Source: Bacteroidales bacterium (GTDB lineage: Bacteria; Bacteroidota; Bacteroidia; Bacteroidales; UBA7960). Taken from it: a DNA stretch of 59,047 nucleotides. Shown piece after piece: positions 37,500-47,500 of the stretch (positions within the stretch are counted from its first letter, which is position 1; every line of letters begins with the position of its first letter). The position numbers and the translations under genes are program-made. Where the stretch lies: the NCBI GenBank assembly GCA_007131245.1, contig SLQX01000016.1:1-59047 (forward strand). Reading direction: 5' to 3'. The notes beneath the pieces were generated by a model. That model did not search any database, was not told the DNA's origin, and saw nothing but the letters and a program-made list of their open reading frames with translations.

Positions 37500-38822
37500 G
37501 TGAACTTCCAGGAATTCAACCTTACCACACCGCTGCAGAATGCCATACAGGATATGGGCTTCAGTCAGCCCACAGCCATCCAGGAAAAGGCTTTCCCTAT
37601 TATTATGTCAGGAAAAGATGTTGTAGGTATTGCACAAACAGGCACCGGTAAAACCCTTGCCTACCTGTTACCTTTGATTCGACAACTAAAATACTCCGAG
37701 CAACGACACCCCAGGATCTTAATTATGGTACCCACCCGGGAGTTGGTAATGCAGGTAGTGGAAGAAGCCAAAAAGCTGACAACCTATATGAACGTCCGTA
37801 TTGATGGTGTATACGGTGGCACCAACATCAATACCCAAAGTCAGCGTATTTATCAGGGATTAGATATCCTGGTGGCAACCCCGGGCAGGCTTTTTGACCT
37901 TTCCATGAAAGGAACCCTGCGCCTGAAATCCATTCAGAAACTTGTTATTGACGAAGTAGACGAAATGCTTACCCTGGGTTTCCGGCATCAGTTGGTAAAC
38001 ATACTTGAGCTGTTGCCCCCAAAACGGCAAACACTCATGTTTTCGGCTACACTGGCCGATGAAGTGGAATCTATCATCAAAGATTTTTTCCGCGCCCCCC
38101 AATGGATAGATATCCATTACAGAGGCACACCCATCAGTCGCATTAAGCAATTGCTGTATAAAGCACCCAACTTTGCTACCCAGTTTAACCTTCTCAGCCT
38201 TTTGCTGGAAGAAGACGAGGTGTTTGAAAAAGTGTTGGTTTTTGCCCCTTCACGAAAAGCAGCCGACAAAATTTTCAATAAACTCACCCCAAAGTATGGT
38301 GATGAATTGGGGCTGATACACTCCAACAAAAGCCAAAATCAACGCTTTGGAGCATTGGAGGATCTTAAAAACGGCACTACCAGGATTTTAATATCCACTG
38401 ACCTTGTGGCAAGGGGTGTGGATATTTTTGAGGTAAGTCATGTGATTAATTTCGGTTTGCCTGATATCCCCGGGGCATATATACACCGCATTGGGCGAAC
38501 AGGCCGGGTGGACCGGGATGGTATTGCCATCACCCTGATGGCGGAGCATGAAGAAAATAAAAGGCTGGCCATTGAAAGCTACATGCAAAAAGCCATCCCC
38601 CAGGAGCCACTCCCCGAAGATCTTATCATTAGTAAGGCTGAAGACATATGGGATGAACCAACCCCCAGTGCAGGAGACAAACCCTACCTCAAGCCCCTGA
38701 AACTTCCACAGGGAGGAGGTGCTTTCCACACCAAAAAAAAAGAAAACCTGAAAACCAACCAGGGAGGCCCTGGAAGGAAAAAACGGGTAGCCCTCAAAAA
38801 AAGACAAAAAAGACGAAAGTAG
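37500..38822 (+). CDS. DEAD-box ATP-dependent RNA helicase
   Basis: RNA-unwinding enzyme with the two RecA lobes of the DEAD-box family: Q motif (GFSQPTAIQEKAFP), motif I AQTGTGKT, PTRELVMQV, TPGRL, motif II written DEVD rather than DEAD, motif III SAT, and in lobe 2 STDLVARGVDI and HRIGRTGR. After residue 375 a lysine-rich low-complexity tail ends in KKRVALKKRQKRRK, a probable RNA-binding anchor. The start is GTG at 37500, just after a -7 element; no upstream ATG is in frame. Such helicases act in ribosome assembly and mRNA decay; which one applies here is unknown. Confidence 0.94.
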   Translation: MNFQEFNLTTPLQNAIQDMGFSQPTAIQEKAFPIIMSGKDVVGIAQTGTGKTLAYLLPLIRQLKYSEQRHPRILIMVPTRELVMQVVEEAKKLTTYMNVRIDGVYGGTNINTQSQRIYQGLDILVATPGRLFDLSMKGTLRLKSIQKLVIDEVDEMLTLGFRHQLVNILELLPPKRQTLMFSATLADEVESIIKDFFRAPQWIDIHYRGTPISRIKQLLYKAPNFATQFNLLSLLLEEDEVFEKVLVFAPSRKAADKIFNKLTPKYGDELGLIHSNKSQNQRFGALEDLKNGTTRILISTDLVARGVDIFEVSHVINFGLPDIPGAYIHRIGRTGRVDRDGIAITLMAEHEENKRLAIESYMQKAIPQEPLPEDLIISKAEDIWDEPTPSAGDKPYLKPLKLPQGGGAFHTKKKENLKTNQGGPGRKKRVALKKRQKRRK

Positions 38823-38907
38823 GATAATCGCGGGATACGGAAAAGAAACATCTATTATCAAAGATGAAGTTTACTGTTTTCCCAATTGGCGAAATTGTTC
38901 AGGATCT

Positions 38908-38936
38908 AATCGGTAATTATAGGATCCGATTTTTCT
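38908..38936 (+). terminator. Possible hairpin terminator after helicase
   Basis: Short stem AATCGG / CCGATT with a 12-base loop followed by TTTTC, about 85 bases after the stop codon. The stem is only 6 bp. Confidence 0.35.
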
Positions 38937-39298
38937 TGCGGACGATATGTTGGCAATAACTGCGTGGCCAACCATGATATACATCCTAATTTTAACACAT
39001 CCCATGGGTAACATCCATTTTAATCCCCCCCCGCAACATCAACCCGGTCGTTTTTGAACGGTGACCCAAATGACAAAGCAATTTTTTGGAATGCTATTTA
39101 AAGGAGCCTCAAAGGGTTTCTTTAGTGGATTTTGCCTTTCTATGATTGATATTTTAAGGTATTGATTTTTAAACTATTCATGTGTTTTTCAACAATCCAA
39201 GCTTTTATATAAGGAGGCCTACCAAACATCTTTTTCTTTAACAACCGGCACCCTGCTTTGCACAAAACTTCTTCTCCAATTCAAAAAACAATAATGCG

Positions 39299-39306
39299 TA
39301 CCTTTG
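39299..39306 (+). promoter_or_regulatory. -7 promoter element TACCTTTG (glycosyltransferase)
   Basis: TAnnTTTG match that ends 6 bases before the ATG at 39313, placing the likely transcription start at or next to the start codon. Confidence 0.5.
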
Positions 39307-39312
39307 CCTCCT

Positions 39313-40533
39313 ATGCAAGGAAAACCACCCACCATACACGTTGCTTTACCTGCCATGAATGAGCGGGACTACATCGGGCGTACACTGGAATGCTTACAAA
39401 AGCAATCATTCGGCGACTTTCATACCTGGATTTGCGTCAACCAGCCCGAGAGTTTTCATGAAAATCCGGAAAAACAACACATTTGCCAGAACAACGCCCA
39501 AACACTCAGCCTGCTAAAAAATTACAAGTTGCCAAACCTGCACATCATTGACAAGTCCTCAAAGGGCAAAGGCTGGGAAGAGGGCAAACTGGGTGTAGGC
39601 ATGGCTCGAAAAACCATTATGGATACTATTGCTTCTGTGGCCAGTGACCAAGATATCATATTATCACTGGATGCCGACACCCTTTTCGGCGAAAACTACC
39701 TGGCGTCTGTTTGTCGAATATTCCTGCAAAACCCTGATGCAATGGGGCTTTCCAATCCTTACTATCACCCGCTGGGAGATGATAACAAACTTAACCGTGC
39801 CATGCTTCGGTACGAAATATATATGCGCTACTATGCCCTCAACATGCGCTTCACAGGCACCCCCTATTACTTTACCCCACTGGGAAGTGCGATGGCAGCC
39901 CCGGTTGATGCCTATAAGAAAATCAACGGGCTGACAGCCAAGAAAAGTGGCGAAGATTTTTATTTCCTGCAAAAACTTGCAAAAGCCGGCCAGGTCCTTA
40001 TGTATAACACCGAAATAATATATCCGGGTAATCGTTTGTCCAACAGGGTTTTTTTCGGAACCGGACCTGCAATGATAAAAGGTCTGTCAGGACAATGGAG
40101 TGCTTACCCGCTTTTTAACCCTGAGTTTTTCAAAGAGATAAAAAAAACCATCTCCATATTCCCTGATTTGTTTCATGGCCCCCACCCTACCCCAATGGAT
40201 AATTTCCTTAGTAATCACTTTCGGTGCCCTGACATTTTTGAGCCCCTGCGCAAAAACCACAAAAACCCTGACCGCTTTGTGAAAGCATGTCATGAAAAAG
40301 TAGATGGTCTGCGAATTTTACAATATTTGAAAGTGCAACATGAGCAAAATCCCGGTTGTGACGAAGAAAACCTGGCAACATTTCTCACTGAGAACTTCCC
40401 GGATAACAACCTCACAATAGAACTTAAAGAATTGAATTTTTCAGCTTCTCCCATAGATATCTTAAATAAAATCCGTAAATTTCTGTTTGAAACCGAACTG
40501 AAATTCCAAAAAGAAGATGCAAAACAAATATGA
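39313..40533 (+). CDS. Family 2 glycosyltransferase
   Basis: GT-A fold glycosyltransferase. I see the N-terminal nucleotide-binding segment VALPAMNERDYIGRTLECLQKQ, the DxD metal/nucleotide motif in LSLDADTLF, and the acceptor-site ED motif in KSGEDFYFLQKLAKAG, which together indicate GT2. No membrane segment is obvious, so it acts at the cytoplasmic side, but donor and acceptor are unknown. The track starts at TTG 39304 inside the promoter element; ATG 39313 is preferred. The final 17 bases overlap the start of miaA, so the two are probably translationally coupled, although no functional link between them is known. Confidence 0.85.
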   Translation: MQGKPPTIHVALPAMNERDYIGRTLECLQKQSFGDFHTWICVNQPESFHENPEKQHICQNNAQTLSLLKNYKLPNLHIIDKSSKGKGWEEGKLGVGMARKTIMDTIASVASDQDIILSLDADTLFGENYLASVCRIFLQNPDAMGLSNPYYHPLGDDNKLNRAMLRYEIYMRYYALNMRFTGTPYYFTPLGSAMAAPVDAYKKINGLTAKKSGEDFYFLQKLAKAGQVLMYNTEIIYPGNRLSNRVFFGTGPAMIKGLSGQWSAYPLFNPEFFKEIKKTISIFPDLFHGPHPTPMDNFLSNHFRCPDIFEPLRKNHKNPDRFVKACHEKVDGLRILQYLKVQHEQNPGCDEENLATFLTENFPDNNLTIELKELNFSASPIDILNKIRKFLFETELKFQKEDAKQI

Positions 40534-41434
40534 CCTTATCGTGATTACCGGTCCCACAGCCACCGGAAAAACAAGGCTGGCAGCAGAGATGGCCGACAGC
40601 GTGGAGGGAGAAATCATAAGTGCTGATTCGCGGCAGGTTTATAAAGGGATGGACATTGGTACCGGGAAAGACCTGGCTGAATACGTGGTAAACGGCCGTA
40701 TTGTACCGGTGCACCTTGTGGATATTGTTGAGCCCGGCTATGAGTTCAATGTGTTTGAGTTCCAGGAACACTTTCTGAAAGCATTCAACCATATCCGGAA
40801 GAGAAAGAAGCAGGCTTTTCTTTGCGGAGGAACGGGTCTGTATATTGAAGCTGCCCTGGCCAGGTATCAGCTGCTTAAGACGCCTGAAAATCCCGAACTG
40901 CGCAAAAGCTTAGAGCTTCTCACCCATGAAGAACTTGTGGAAAAGCTGGCGGGGCTTCGCCCGTTGCATAACACCACCGATTCCAGTGATCGCAACAGAC
41001 TAATCAGGGCCATCGAAATCGAAACCTACCAATTGGCAAATGCCCATAAAAAGAAAAAGTTTCCAGACTTCTCTCACATCATTTTTGCAGTAGATTTCCC
41101 TCGCGAGACCATCAGAAAGCGTATTACCCAAAGGCTGGAAAACAGACTTGAAAACGGGATGCTGACAGAAATACAAAACTTGCTGAAAAAAGGGCTCAAA
41201 CCTGAGCAATTAACCTTCTACGGACTGGAGTATAAGTACATAACCCAGTATATCACAGGAGAAATTGACTATGAAGAAATGTTCCGGAAATTGAACACAG
41301 CCATCCACCAGTATGCCAAAAGGCAAATGACCTGGTTTCGCAGAATGGAGCGAAAAGGTTTCACCATTCACTGGATTGATGGTACCCTTTGCAATGCCGA
41401 AAAAATTGCTCAAATGCATGAACGACTTGCATAG
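40517..41434 (+). CDS. miaA: tRNA dimethylallyltransferase MiaA
   Basis: Adds a dimethylallyl group to N6 of A37 in tRNAs reading UNN codons (i6A). The sequence has the P-loop GPTATGKT near residues 10-17, the substrate motif SADSRQVYKGMDIGTGK, GGTGLYIEA, and the later RKRITQRLENRLENGM and YGLEYKYI segments; the C-terminal KRQMTWFRR helix is conserved. 305 aa is standard. It begins inside the end of the glycosyltransferase gene (17-bp overlap), so it is expressed from that promoter. Its partner methylthiotransferase MiaB is not in the window. Confidence 0.97.
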   Translation: MQNKYDLIVITGPTATGKTRLAAEMADSVEGEIISADSRQVYKGMDIGTGKDLAEYVVNGRIVPVHLVDIVEPGYEFNVFEFQEHFLKAFNHIRKRKKQAFLCGGTGLYIEAALARYQLLKTPENPELRKSLELLTHEELVEKLAGLRPLHNTTDSSDRNRLIRAIEIETYQLANAHKKKKFPDFSHIIFAVDFPRETIRKRITQRLENRLENGMLTEIQNLLKKGLKPEQLTFYGLEYKYITQYITGEIDYEEMFRKLNTAIHQYAKRQMTWFRRMERKGFTIHWIDGTLCNAEKIAQMHERLA

Positions 41435-41470
41435 CCTACAGATGTTTGCACAATCCAACACCATCTCAAT

Positions 41471-41689
41471 TTAATAACACTTCAGGTAACCACTTAATGA
41501 AAAACCAGGGATGCTGCTTTTTATTTTACCCAAACCATCCCCAATAACCCATTTTGATTTGTACGGAAGTTTGCCGCATTGGGGCCGTGAGTTTTCAAAC
41601 ATGACATAAGATATCCGTCCATCAACTACCCATGTAATCCGACTGCCAATACCACCACCATCGGGTGCAGTTGAGATTATCTTTCGTAT
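41471..41689 (-). pseudogene. Possible decayed C-terminal gene fragment
   Basis: In the 348-base gap between miaA and the M14 peptidase, the minus strand has an open frame of about 72 codons after a TGA with no nearby start codon. It reads as protein-like sequence (for example PDGGGIGSRITWVVDGRISY) and ends with TAA at 41471. I do not recognise a family. It may be the remnant of a lost gene or chance; the rest of the gap holds only the -7 element at 41731. Confidence 0.25.
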
Positions 41690-41730
41690 TCAGCGATTTG
41701 ATTAGGTAAATACCTATAAAAAACTATTGA

Positions 41731-41738
41731 TATATTTG
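41731..41738 (+). promoter_or_regulatory. -7 promoter element TATATTTG (M14 peptidase)
   Basis: TAnnTTTG match 44 bases before the ATG at 41783. Confidence 0.45.
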
Positions 41739-41782
41739 CGGTAAAAAAACTACAAAACTGTTTATTAACCATCTTGTTGACC

Positions 41783-43270
41783 ATGAAAAAAACGGCTCTT
41801 ATCCTCCTGCTATTAATTTTGATGCTTTCCTGCTCCCGTCCAATTGAGTCACCCACAGTGCTCAGGGACTTTAAAACTCCGGCTATATCGGAAGAAGTAG
41901 TCGATTTTTCAATAACAGCTGCAGAAAAATCCCGGCATCTATCCTTTGAAAGCATAGGCACAAGTGTTGAGGGCAAAGACCTTGTGACCATAAGTGCATC
42001 CAAAGATGTTCCTCCAGACTCCATCCTGAGGGTACTTATTTTTGCCCAGCAACATGGCAACGAACAAAGCGGCAAGGAGGCCAGCATGCTGCTAATCCGC
42101 GATTTGGCACAGGGCAAAAATCTACACTGGCTCGACAGGATGCAGCTCTGGATAATTCCGCAGCTCAATCCAGATGGTGCCGACAGAAATGAAAGACGTA
42201 ATAGTGAGGGAGTTGATTTAAACCGGGATCACATCTTACAGCATGCTCCCGAAACCCGGGCACTCCATGAATTATTTAGAAGAATTCAACCCCACGTTAC
42301 CATCGACATCCATGAGTACCAGCCATATCGTGAGTCGTGGAGAGAGTTCGGCGGATATAAGAATTTTGATGTGCAGGTTGGGGTACCAACCAATCCAAAT
42401 GTAAGCGAAAACCTCCGTGAGTTTGCCCTTCGTCAGGCCCTTCCGGCAATAGAAACCCATCTTAACGAAAAAGGATTCAGCTTTCACAATTACCTGGTAG
42501 GTCCCGTACCCACTGAAGGTCGTACACGCCATTCCACAGTGGATTTTGATGATGGCAGGCAAAGTTTTGCCATTTTAAATACCCTTTCATTCATTTATGA
42601 AGGGATAAACGGACCTGATGGGTATGTTGAAAACCTTCAGGAACGCACCTATAGTCAGGTTGAAGCACTCACAGCCCTGCTCGATTTTTTACATCATAAT
42701 GCCCCTGAAGCTGTTGACAAAGTAGATAAAGCCAGGAAGAAGCTAATACAGTACGAGCCTGGAAAAGAAGTGGCTATCCGAATGGAACACTTTCCCGACG
42801 GAAGGGAGCTGTTACTCCCCCTGACTTCTTCACATACAGGAAATGATACAATTGTAACTGTAAAAAACTATCTTCCCAGGGCAGAACCCGTGGTGAGTGT
42901 AACACAACCCAGGGCTTACCTGGTGCCTGTTGCTGACAGCCTGTTAATGGACTTTTTACACCTTCATCATATAAATTACCAGAAAGATTTTGATACTCCA
43001 GGTAAAAAGGTTCACAGGTATTTTGTTGAAAATATTGAAACAAGTGTGGATGAAGAGCTGGAAAACCGTCTGCCGTCTGTTACCAGGAAAGAAAAAACCC
43101 CCGGTATGTTGGCAGGCGATTATGTTTGGGTACCCACAAGCCAGATACATGCCTACTTTCTGGTAAGCCTGTTTGAACCAAAATCTATGCTGGGCCTGGC
43201 CCAACGAAAGGGATACGAGTATTTGCTGGAAGAAGGAAATTATTTCCCGATATTAAGAGTGGAGAATTAA
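41783..43270 (+). CDS. M14-family zinc carboxypeptidase lipoprotein
   Basis: Secreted metallopeptidase with the M14 fold. The zinc-binding HxxE is in AQQHGNEQSGKEA, the third zinc ligand His in TIDIHEY and the catalytic Glu follows in SFIYEG; the substrate Arg/Asn region NPDGADRNERRN is also present. The N-terminus is a lipoprotein signal ending in LMLSCSRP. The track starts at TTG 41774; ATG 41783 (MKKTALILLLL) is a better start. The last 180 residues are an additional beta-rich domain without recognised motifs. Transcribed alone; the next gene has its own -7 element. Activity as an exopeptidase versus a cell-wall endopeptidase cannot be decided. Confidence 0.88.
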   Translation: MKKTALILLLLILMLSCSRPIESPTVLRDFKTPAISEEVVDFSITAAEKSRHLSFESIGTSVEGKDLVTISASKDVPPDSILRVLIFAQQHGNEQSGKEASMLLIRDLAQGKNLHWLDRMQLWIIPQLNPDGADRNERRNSEGVDLNRDHILQHAPETRALHELFRRIQPHVTIDIHEYQPYRESWREFGGYKNFDVQVGVPTNPNVSENLREFALRQALPAIETHLNEKGFSFHNYLVGPVPTEGRTRHSTVDFDDGRQSFAILNTLSFIYEGINGPDGYVENLQERTYSQVEALTALLDFLHHNAPEAVDKVDKARKKLIQYEPGKEVAIRMEHFPDGRELLLPLTSSHTGNDTIVTVKNYLPRAEPVVSVTQPRAYLVPVADSLLMDFLHLHHINYQKDFDTPGKKVHRYFVENIETSVDEELENRLPSVTRKEKTPGMLAGDYVWVPTSQIHAYFLVSLFEPKSMLGLAQRKGYEYLLEEGNYFPILRVEN

Positions 43271-43304
43271 AATGGCTTACGGGATGTGAATAGAAAATAA
43301 TTCG

Positions 43305-43312
43305 TACTTTTG
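43305..43312 (+). promoter_or_regulatory. -7 promoter element TACTTTTG (YchF-like gene)
   Basis: TAnnTTTG match 22 bases before the ATG at 43335. Confidence 0.45.
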
Positions 43313-43334
43313 CAGCCGAAAAAATCTGGCAATT

Positions 43335-44417
43335 ATGGCGTTAAAATGTGGAATTGTAGGGCTTTCCGGCACCGGCAAAACAACAGTATTCAACTGTTTA
43401 TCGAAAAGCAAAGTGGGCGCAGGAGCTCCCAAAGCAACCAACCTTGGGCAAATAGAGGTACCCGACCCACGTCTGGAGAAACTTTACGAATTGGGCAAGT
43501 CGGCCAAAATGGTACCCACCACCGTTGAGATAGTGGATATACCCGGGCTGATGAAAGGAAGCAGCCAAATAAAGGGGGGCAGCCAGTTTTTGGCAGATAT
43601 CCGGCAAACCGATGCCATCCTGCATGTATTAAGGTGTTTTGACGATGAAATGGTTCCTCATCTGGAGGGGAGTGTCAACCCGGTGAGAGACAAAGAGATA
43701 ATCGATTTAGAGCTCATCAGTCGTGACATCGAAACACTGGAAAAGAAAATTTTGCGACTTGAGAAAGTAGCCAAAAGTGGCGATAAGGATGCAAAAACAG
43801 GGATTGAGGTAATCAACCAGCTCAAAGACCATCTTGAGGGAGGTGAGAGTGCTCGCTCCTATGACATGGAAGAAAAGAACCAGAAGTATATTGATGATTG
43901 CTTCCTGCTTACTGTAAAACCTGTTCTTTATGTATGTAATGTTGACGAGGGTTCAGCTGCCAGTGGCAACGATTATGTGGAACAGGTGAAAAAATCCATT
44001 GAAGGAGAGGATTCGGGATTACTTATCATTGCAGCCCAGGCGGAAGCAGATATTGCCGAACTGGAAGATGAATCCGATCGCCAGGAGTTTCTTAAAGACC
44101 TGGGACTGGAAGAACCGGGTGTGAATAAGCTCATAAGGGCTGCCTACGATCTATTGAATTTAAAAACATTTTTTACCGTAGGCCCCAAAGAGGCCCATGC
44201 CTGGACCATCAAAGAGGGGATGACAGCACCCCAGGCGGCCGGGGTTATCCACAGCGATCTGGAAAGAGGCTTTATCAGGGCTGAGGTAATGAAGTATGAC
44301 GATTTTGTTGAGCTGGGATCGGAGCATGCCTGCAAAACAGCTGGGAAGTTCTACATTGAAGGTAAAAACTACATCGTAAAGGATGGTGACATTCTCAATG
44401 TCCGTTTTAATGTATAA
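43335..44417 (+). CDS. Divergent YchF-like GTPase/ATPase (DUF933 domain)
   Basis: Obg-related P-loop NTPase with the YchF layout: G domain, a helical coiled-coil insertion (about residues 125-180), and a C-terminal TGS/DUF933 domain (DFVELGSEHACKTAGKFY ... VKDGDILNVRFNV). The 360-aa length is near standard, and the G4-type VCNVDE is the NxxE form linked to ATP preference in YchF. However, the P-loop reads GLSGTGKTT rather than GLPNVGKST, and the usual switch I stretch with FPFCTIEPN is replaced by GAGAPKATNLGQIEVPD. This therefore looks like a paralogue of canonical YchF rather than the housekeeping copy. G3 is DIPGLMKG. It has its own -7 element. Its binding partner, a ribosome in YchF, is unknown here. 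Confidence 0.82.
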   Translation: MALKCGIVGLSGTGKTTVFNCLSKSKVGAGAPKATNLGQIEVPDPRLEKLYELGKSAKMVPTTVEIVDIPGLMKGSSQIKGGSQFLADIRQTDAILHVLRCFDDEMVPHLEGSVNPVRDKEIIDLELISRDIETLEKKILRLEKVAKSGDKDAKTGIEVINQLKDHLEGGESARSYDMEEKNQKYIDDCFLLTVKPVLYVCNVDEGSAASGNDYVEQVKKSIEGEDSGLLIIAAQAEADIAELEDESDRQEFLKDLGLEEPGVNKLIRAAYDLLNLKTFFTVGPKEAHAWTIKEGMTAPQAAGVIHSDLERGFIRAEVMKYDDFVELGSEHACKTAGKFYIEGKNYIVKDGDILNVRFNV

Positions 44418-44583
44418 AGGTAAAAACCTTTCCCCGATCAGTTACATCTCAAAACAAAGCATTCTTGGTGCAGGTAGCTTGCGGTCATTTATCTTATGAA
44501 GCACTCCACATCTAACCTAACCGTAAAACAAACCTTTGAGTTTTTAAGGAATTTGGGCCCGGGGTATGGCAAAATAGAGTTTT

Positions 44584-47500
44584 TCAAAGATTGAGCTTAT
44601 TAACCAGATTTGCAAAGTCGTTTTCTTTCACTGGTTTGGTAATATACTCATCCATACCCATGCTCATATATTTTTCTCTGTCACCTTCAAAGGCATTTGC
44701 ACTCAAACCAACTATGGGAGGAAGGTTGGTATATTTTTCTCTAAGGCGGTGAGTTGCTGCAATTCCATCCATCACAGGCATCTGAATATCCATCAGTACC
44801 AGGTCAAATTTGCCGGGCTCAAAGAATTCAAGCGCTTGTTGTCCGTTTTCAACGATATCCACCTTGTGGTTCTGAGAATGGAGAAGCAACTGAATAACTT
44901 TTTGATTGACTTTCTTATCTTCCACCAAAAGCACCCGCAGTGATTTTTCGCCAACAACCTCTTTAATGGGCTGTTTCAAGTCATCTTTTTTGGGCATGTC
45001 AACTTTTTTTGCCCTGAAGGTAAACCAAAAAGTACTTCCCTTGCCCGGTGTGCTTTTGAAATCAACATTACCTCCCAGTAATTTTGCAACCTCCCTGCAT
45101 ATGCTAAGCCCCAGGCCTGTACCTTCATGGGATCTATCATAAGTTTGCTCGGCCTGGTAAAAAGGTTGAAAAAGCTCTTTCTGCTTCTCCGGTGATATCC
45201 CTATTCCTGTATCAGATACAGAAACTTTAATGTAACAATAAGATTTTTGGGTTTCAATGGGTTGCTGAAAATCCATAGCAGATACATGGATATTAATTTT
45301 GCCTTTCGGGGTAAATTTCACCGCATTGGACAAAAGGTTACTGATAATTTGAAAAACCCGCTTATAATCACTTTGGATATATGGAGGCACATTTTGTTCA
45401 ATGGAGATATTCAAATGAATCTCTTTTTTGCTGATGGAAAAGAAGAGTTTTTCTGTTTCGCGAAAAAGCTTCTCAACAGCAAAAGCCTCCTCTTTGATAT
45501 TCACCTTGCCGGCCTCAATCTTTGAATAATCCAGCACCAGGTTAATGGTTTCCCGCAGGTTTTCTCCTGAATGTATGAGCGTATCCAAATAATCCGATTG
45601 CTCCGGTGTCAGGGATGTTTTCTTCATAACCTCTGCCATACCCAATATCCCGGTCAGCGGAGTGCGTATTTCGTGGCTCATATTGGCAAGAAAATTTTTT
45701 TTGAACTCCAGGGATTTTTGGGCAACCTCAACCTCCTTTTGTAATAATAATTCTTCCTGCTTTTTTTCTTCCCGTTTTCGGGCTTGCTCCTTTCGCCAAA
45801 AATATACCCAAAAAGAAAACCCCAGCAGGAGAATAAAATACATGGCCAAAGCCCAGGTACTACTCCACCAGGGCCTTTTTATGGTAAAGGGAAACTGCAG
45901 TTCCTCACTCGTAGAACCGTCAATATTCACCGCTTTCACTCTAAAATTGTAGCTGCCAGGTGAAAGATTGCCGTAAAATGCTCTTCTGGCATAAGTAACA
46001 TTGTTCCAGTCATTTTCAAAACCTTCCAGCTTGTAGGTATAGCCAACTTTGCCTTTGGCGGCAGGAGAGATCCCTACAAAGTTGAAACAAATATAATTGT
46101 TGTAATGGGCCAGGGTGAGATTATGTGGCAGTCCATACCATGGGGAGACTCCATCAAAATTAAAATTGCTGATTTCCATACCATTGGCTAATCGAAGCAA
46201 AGTATCCTGGTTATGATAAAACGCTAACCATGGTACAGATTCATTAAACAACCCCAAAGCCTGTATTTGTACTTCGGGAGCCTCTTCTGACAGGGGCAGC
46301 TTATGGGGGTTAAAAACCGTAAGAATATCATTGGAACCAATCCAAATGGTATTATCCGAAGCTTTGTACATAGCACTGGAGTTAACCCCTGTACCCATAA
46401 AGCCGTCATTACGGCTGTATGCTTTAAAAAATATCCCTTTGGAGTGAGCCCAGGAGGTAGTGTAATAATTTCCATTGCCCGATTTTTCTATATAGTCAGC
46501 ATCTAGAAATTGATTTAACCCCAGGCGTGTTCCTATCCATACATTCCTGTTGTTGTCCTCAATAAATGAATAAACAAAGTTATTGCTCAAACCATGTCGT
46601 TCAGTAAAGTGAAACAATCTATTCTCCTTTATCTTAATCAGACCACTTCCATACGTGCCAGCCCATATAGTGTTTTCACCATCAATAAACAACGACAAAT
46701 ACTCATTGGCAGGCAACCCCTCATTTTCTGTATAGTGAACAAACGAGTCCCCATCAAACATATTGATACCGCCTCTCCGCGTAGCAAACCACATATTGCC
46801 ACTTTGATCCTCTGCTATTTCCACAACATGATCGCTGGACAAACCCTGCTCGGTTGAATAATTTATGAAACGCTCACCATCAAAACAGAACACCCCATCT
46901 CCACCTGTGGCAAGCCATATATCCCCGTTACTGGATTGCTGAATGTGAAGAACTCTACTTGTGGCCAACAGAGCATCCCGGGGCGGAAGATAAAAATATC
47001 CGTCATCAAAAATGGCTAATCCATGATTCAAAAATCCCAGCCAAAGTTTGCCTGAATCCTCCTTAAACACGCTTCTTAGCCGGTTATCGGGCAAGCCATG
47101 CTCTGTGGTATACTGTAACAAATACCCTTTGTGCAATTTAAACAAACCCTGCGAATGGGATCCCAGCCAGGGATAATCACTATCCTCTGCTGCTGTGATT
47201 GACCGGATAAAACCATGGGGAAGTCCCTCATACTCACTATAATGACGAAAAACATCTCCCTGGTAATAGCCCAGTCCACCCCCATAGGTTCCAAACCATA
47301 AATTGCTGTTTTTATCCTCGGAAAGCACGGTAATAAAACTGTTTATCAATCCCTGGGCTTCTGTAAATGATGTAAAACTTTGCCCATCGTACCTGATAAT
47401 TCCGGCCTGCCGTGTACCAATCCAAACATCCCCCCCGGAACTGGTAAGCAGGCACAGTATATCATCATCAGGAAAACCTGCATTTTGTCCGTAATGTGTA

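Larger units (their letters stand above)
38823..39312. other. Intergenic region between helicase and glycosyltransferase
   Basis: 490 bases. It contains a candidate hairpin terminator near the helicase, a run of eight C near 39025, and the -7 element of the glycosyltransferase. A 31-codon ORF at 38864 has no support. I see no RNA gene. Confidence 0.5.

Noticed and set aside
38864-38959. 31-codon ORF in the helicase-glycosyltransferase gap
   Set aside because: Short, no family motif, and the region overlaps a possible terminator.
39020-39035. Run of eight C
   Set aside because: Lies in non-coding DNA away from promoter elements, so phase variation of a gene is not suggested.
44415-44434. Hairpin AAAGGT-AAAA-ACCTTT at the end of the YchF-like gene
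   Set aside because: Six-bp stem overlapping the stop codon and no T tract, so not called a terminator.
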